Below, one piece after another: positions 6,004 through 7,661 of a stretch of DNA of 7,661 nt. Origin of the DNA: Dehalococcoidia bacterium (lineage in GTDB: Bacteria > Chloroflexota > Dehalococcoidia > SZUA-161 > SpSt-899). Below the pieces are notes generated by a model. That model was not told where the DNA came from, did no database searches, and saw nothing but the letters and a program-made list of their open reading frames with translations. The stretch spans positions 1-7,661 of the forward strand of contig JALPXQ010000061.1 of the NCBI GenBank assembly GCA_023271515.1. The letters are read 5' to 3'. Position numbers and translations under genes: made by a program. Positions within the stretch are counted from its first letter, which is position 1. Every line of letters begins with the position of its first letter.

Positions 6004-6675
6004 TTACCTCCGTTCTCCGAAAATGGCTCGGCCGATTCGCACCATGGTAGATCCCTCCTCAATAGCCACCTCAAAGTCGTCGGTCATTCCCATTGAAAGA
6101 TGATCTAGGCCCATCGAGTTACGCAACTCTCTCAGGAGGCGAAAGACCGGCCTGACCTCCTCCGGATCGCTTGCCAGAGGTGCGATGGTCATCAAACCCT
6201 TAATCTCCAGATTGGGCATTCGCCCGATTTCCTTCATCGCCGAGAATACTTCACCGGTGGAAAATCCACTCTTGGAAGCCTCGCCGGCGATATTGACCTA
6301 CAGCAGTATCGGAATCGTCTTCTGAGCGTGGCGACTCAAGAATTCCGCCAGCCTCACCGAGTCGACACTCTGAATTATATCAAAAAGCGCTCCTGCTGTC
6401 TTCGCCTTGTTGGTCTGCAGATGGCCCACCATGTGCCAGGTGCACTGAGTCCTTATATTCTCTAATTCCCCGAGTTTGGGTTTAGCCTCTTGGACGCGGT
6501 TCTCGCCAAAATGGCGCAGGCCGGCCTGAAAGGCAGCCCGGATGGCCGCGGGCCCTATGGTCTTGGTGACGGCGACTAAAGTTACCTCTTCGGGAGATCG
6601 CCCCGCCCGCTTGCAGGCAAGAGCGATGCGGCGAGTTACCTCCTGAATGTTTCGCTCAATGTCCATCTCTCTCAT
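6004..6675 (-). pseudogene. yggS: YggS/PROSC family PLP-binding protein, interrupted by an in-frame amber codon
   Basis: YggS is a cytoplasmic fold-type III PLP-binding protein that buffers pyridoxal phosphate and affects amino-acid homeostasis; it has no known catalytic activity. Both halves lie in one frame. Counted from the ATG at 6666 the whole would be 220 residues, normal for the family. The first part has VTLVAVTKT with the PLP lysine at 35, RHFGENRVQEAK and WHMVGHLQTNK. At codon 123 TAG (6298-6300) interrupts IPILL-stop-VNIAGEASKSGFS, where relatives usually have Gln or Glu, each one base away from TAG. The second part runs to a normal TAA and keeps LSMGMTDDFEVAIEEGSTM and VRIGRAIFG. 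A product ending at the amber would lack the phosphate-binding C-terminal strands. The start could be GTG 6678, ATG 6675 or ATG 6666; the last best fits the family and overlaps the upstream gene by 11 bases. It may be a pseudogene, a strain variant or a base-call error. Confidence 0.85.
6006..6011 (-). promoter_or_regulatory. Ribosome binding site of proC
   Basis: On the minus strand GGAGGT lies five bases before the proC ATG, and its last T is the first base of the yggS TAA stop. This strong site means proC translation need not depend on ribosomes finishing yggS. That matters because yggS carries a premature stop. Confidence 0.7.
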
Positions 6676-7660
6676 CACCCAATGCCCCTTCGAGCTCGGA
6701 TCGGAGATACTCGATCCGTACGCCTGAGTCTATCCTCCACCAGGGCAATTGTTTGCTCCGAGGGATCTCTTGATGAATGAGATCGGGGTCCAACCCCGCC
6801 CCCTCCACCGCCTTACGCCATGCCGAGAGGGAGGTTCTCGGCATGCTGGCGATAACCTGTCCCATCCTTGAGTTTCCCCGGGAGAGCATGCCCTGAACCA
6901 GGCTCCAGTCGATACTGTCTGCCTTAACCGCTATTCCCCTGGAGTTCAATCCTTTCTTGATCAAGGAAAGGCGACGGCTGAGGACCTCACGGGTAGCCAT
7001 TGGAAGCCATTGAAAGGGAGTGCCCGCCTTGGGGACAAATGGCGCTATCTTCAGGGTAAGACGAGTCCCCGATCGATGCCTGTCCAGGATGTTCTTCGCG
7101 GTCAGAGCTAGGCTTACAATATCCATTATATCGTCCTCGGTCTCTGCAGGCAACCCGATCATGAAGTATAGCTTGAGCTGTTTGAAGCCATGGCTGGCAA
7201 CTTGATCCACGGCACGGAGGATATCATCCTCTGATACAGCCTTCTTCACGACCTCGCGCATCCGCTGCGAGCCAGCCTCGGGAGCCAGGGAAATGGTCCT
7301 GGTGCCGCTTTCCGCCAGACCCCGCAGCAGGGTATCCGATAGCGGTTTTACCCTCAGGGAGCTGACCGAAAACTCGGCCCCCATCCTTCGCAGACCAATC
7401 ACAAGCTCATCGATCTGGGGATGGTCGGTGATGGCAGCACCCACCAGCCCCAACCGTTTGCGATATCGCAACCCCTGCCTTGCCTGCTCCAGCAGATTCT
7501 CCAGCGGGCGATGGCGCATGGGACCGAAGTGATAACCGGCAAGGCAGAAGCGACAGCCCCGGCTGCATCCTCGGGCGATCTCCACAAGATATAAATCACC
7601 GAACTCAGTATCCGGGGTTAATACCACGGAGCCGGTGGGAAAGTCACTCAGATTTGGAGC
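6656..7660 (-). CDS. Uncharacterised B12-type radical SAM protein, N-terminus outside window
   Basis: Radical SAM enzymes use a [4Fe-4S] cluster and S-adenosylmethionine to start radical chemistry. The frame is open to the right edge, with 334 residues and a TGA visible. The fragment begins APNLSDFPTGSVVLTPDTEFGD and then carries the cluster motif C-SRG-C-RF-C (Cys 32, 36 and 39 of the fragment). The TIM-barrel core follows, with TISLAPEAGSQRMR, LKLYFMIGLPAETEDDI and APFVPKAGTPFQW. A tail with SRGNSRMGQVI and LPWWRIDSGV resembles the large family (rSAM_fuse_unch-like) that often has a B12-binding domain N-terminal to the barrel. That domain would be off-window, so its presence is inferred. 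The substrate is unknown. A GTG at 7627 is not the true start, because conserved sequence continues upstream. It overlaps yggS and is probably the first visible gene of the yggS-proC-yggT operon. Confidence 0.88.
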   Translation of the reverse strand, partial: APNLSDFPTGSVVLTPDTEFGDLYLVEIARGCSRGCRFCLAGYHFGPMRHRPLENLLEQARQGLRYRKRLGLVGAAITDHPQIDELVIGLRRMGAEFSVSSLRVKPLSDTLLRGLAESGTRTISLAPEAGSQRMREVVKKAVSEDDILRAVDQVASHGFKQLKLYFMIGLPAETEDDIMDIVSLALTAKNILDRHRSGTRLTLKIAPFVPKAGTPFQWLPMATREVLSRRLSLIKKGLNSRGIAVKADSIDWSLVQGMLSRGNSRMGQVIASMPRTSLSAWRKAVEGAGLDPDLIHQEIPRSKQLPWWRIDSGVRIEYLRSELEGALGDERDGH

Positions 7661-7661
7661 C

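Noticed and set aside
6298..6300. Genome-wide recoding of TAG to an amino acid
   Set aside because: TAG ends yggT (4961-4963) and the TPR gene (3934-3936) at sensible family or convergent-gene positions, so TAG acts as a normal stop here.
6994..7014. Short tandem duplication (AGCCATTGGA then AGCCATTGAA) inside the radical SAM gene
   Set aside because: It encodes the family sequence FQWLPM without disrupting the frame and is probably chance similarity.
7625..7627. GTG as the true start of the radical SAM gene
   Set aside because: The frame continues to the window edge with family-like sequence (SDFPTGS) upstream, so the gene is partial rather than starting here.

Overview
This looks like a bacterial chromosome segment of moderate G+C, carrying ordinary core genes in two blocks that face each other. 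Protein style and gene order (recG near comEA-comEC; a B12-type radical SAM gene followed by yggS-proC-yggT) point to a Dehalococcoidia-like Chloroflexota bacterium. That assignment rests on remembered family resemblance, not on a search, so it is tentative.

Plus strand, 1-3918: the C-terminal third of the RecG DNA helicase, cut by the left edge. A 219-bp gap follows, ending in a strong extended -10 promoter. Next come comEA and comEC, overlapping by one base. Together these two encode the membrane-anchored DNA receptor and the DNA-uptake channel of natural transformation.

Minus strand, 7661-3934: transcription runs right to left. It starts with a radical SAM protein cut by the right edge, then yggS (PLP homeostasis), proC (last step of proline synthesis) and yggT (small membrane protein). 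These four are tightly packed and probably form one operon. After a 229-bp gap, a separately promoted gene encodes a TPR protein with an unassigned middle domain and an acidic tail. It ends only 15 bases from the comEC stop, tail to tail.

Two core genes carry suspicious single-base changes. yggS has an in-frame amber codon where relatives usually have Gln or Glu, and recG has Trp in place of the near-invariant Gly of helicase motif VI (GRVGR becomes GRVWR). Either may be a real mutation, a strain variant or a base-call error. The most interesting non-coding signals are a promoter that would make comEA almost leaderless, and the region ahead of the TPR gene. That region combines an extended -10 promoter, repeated TGCAAA half-sites, and a hairpin that places the Shine-Dalgarno sequence in its loop. 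I see no mobile element, CRISPR array, tRNA or rRNA, and no clearly new multi-gene system.
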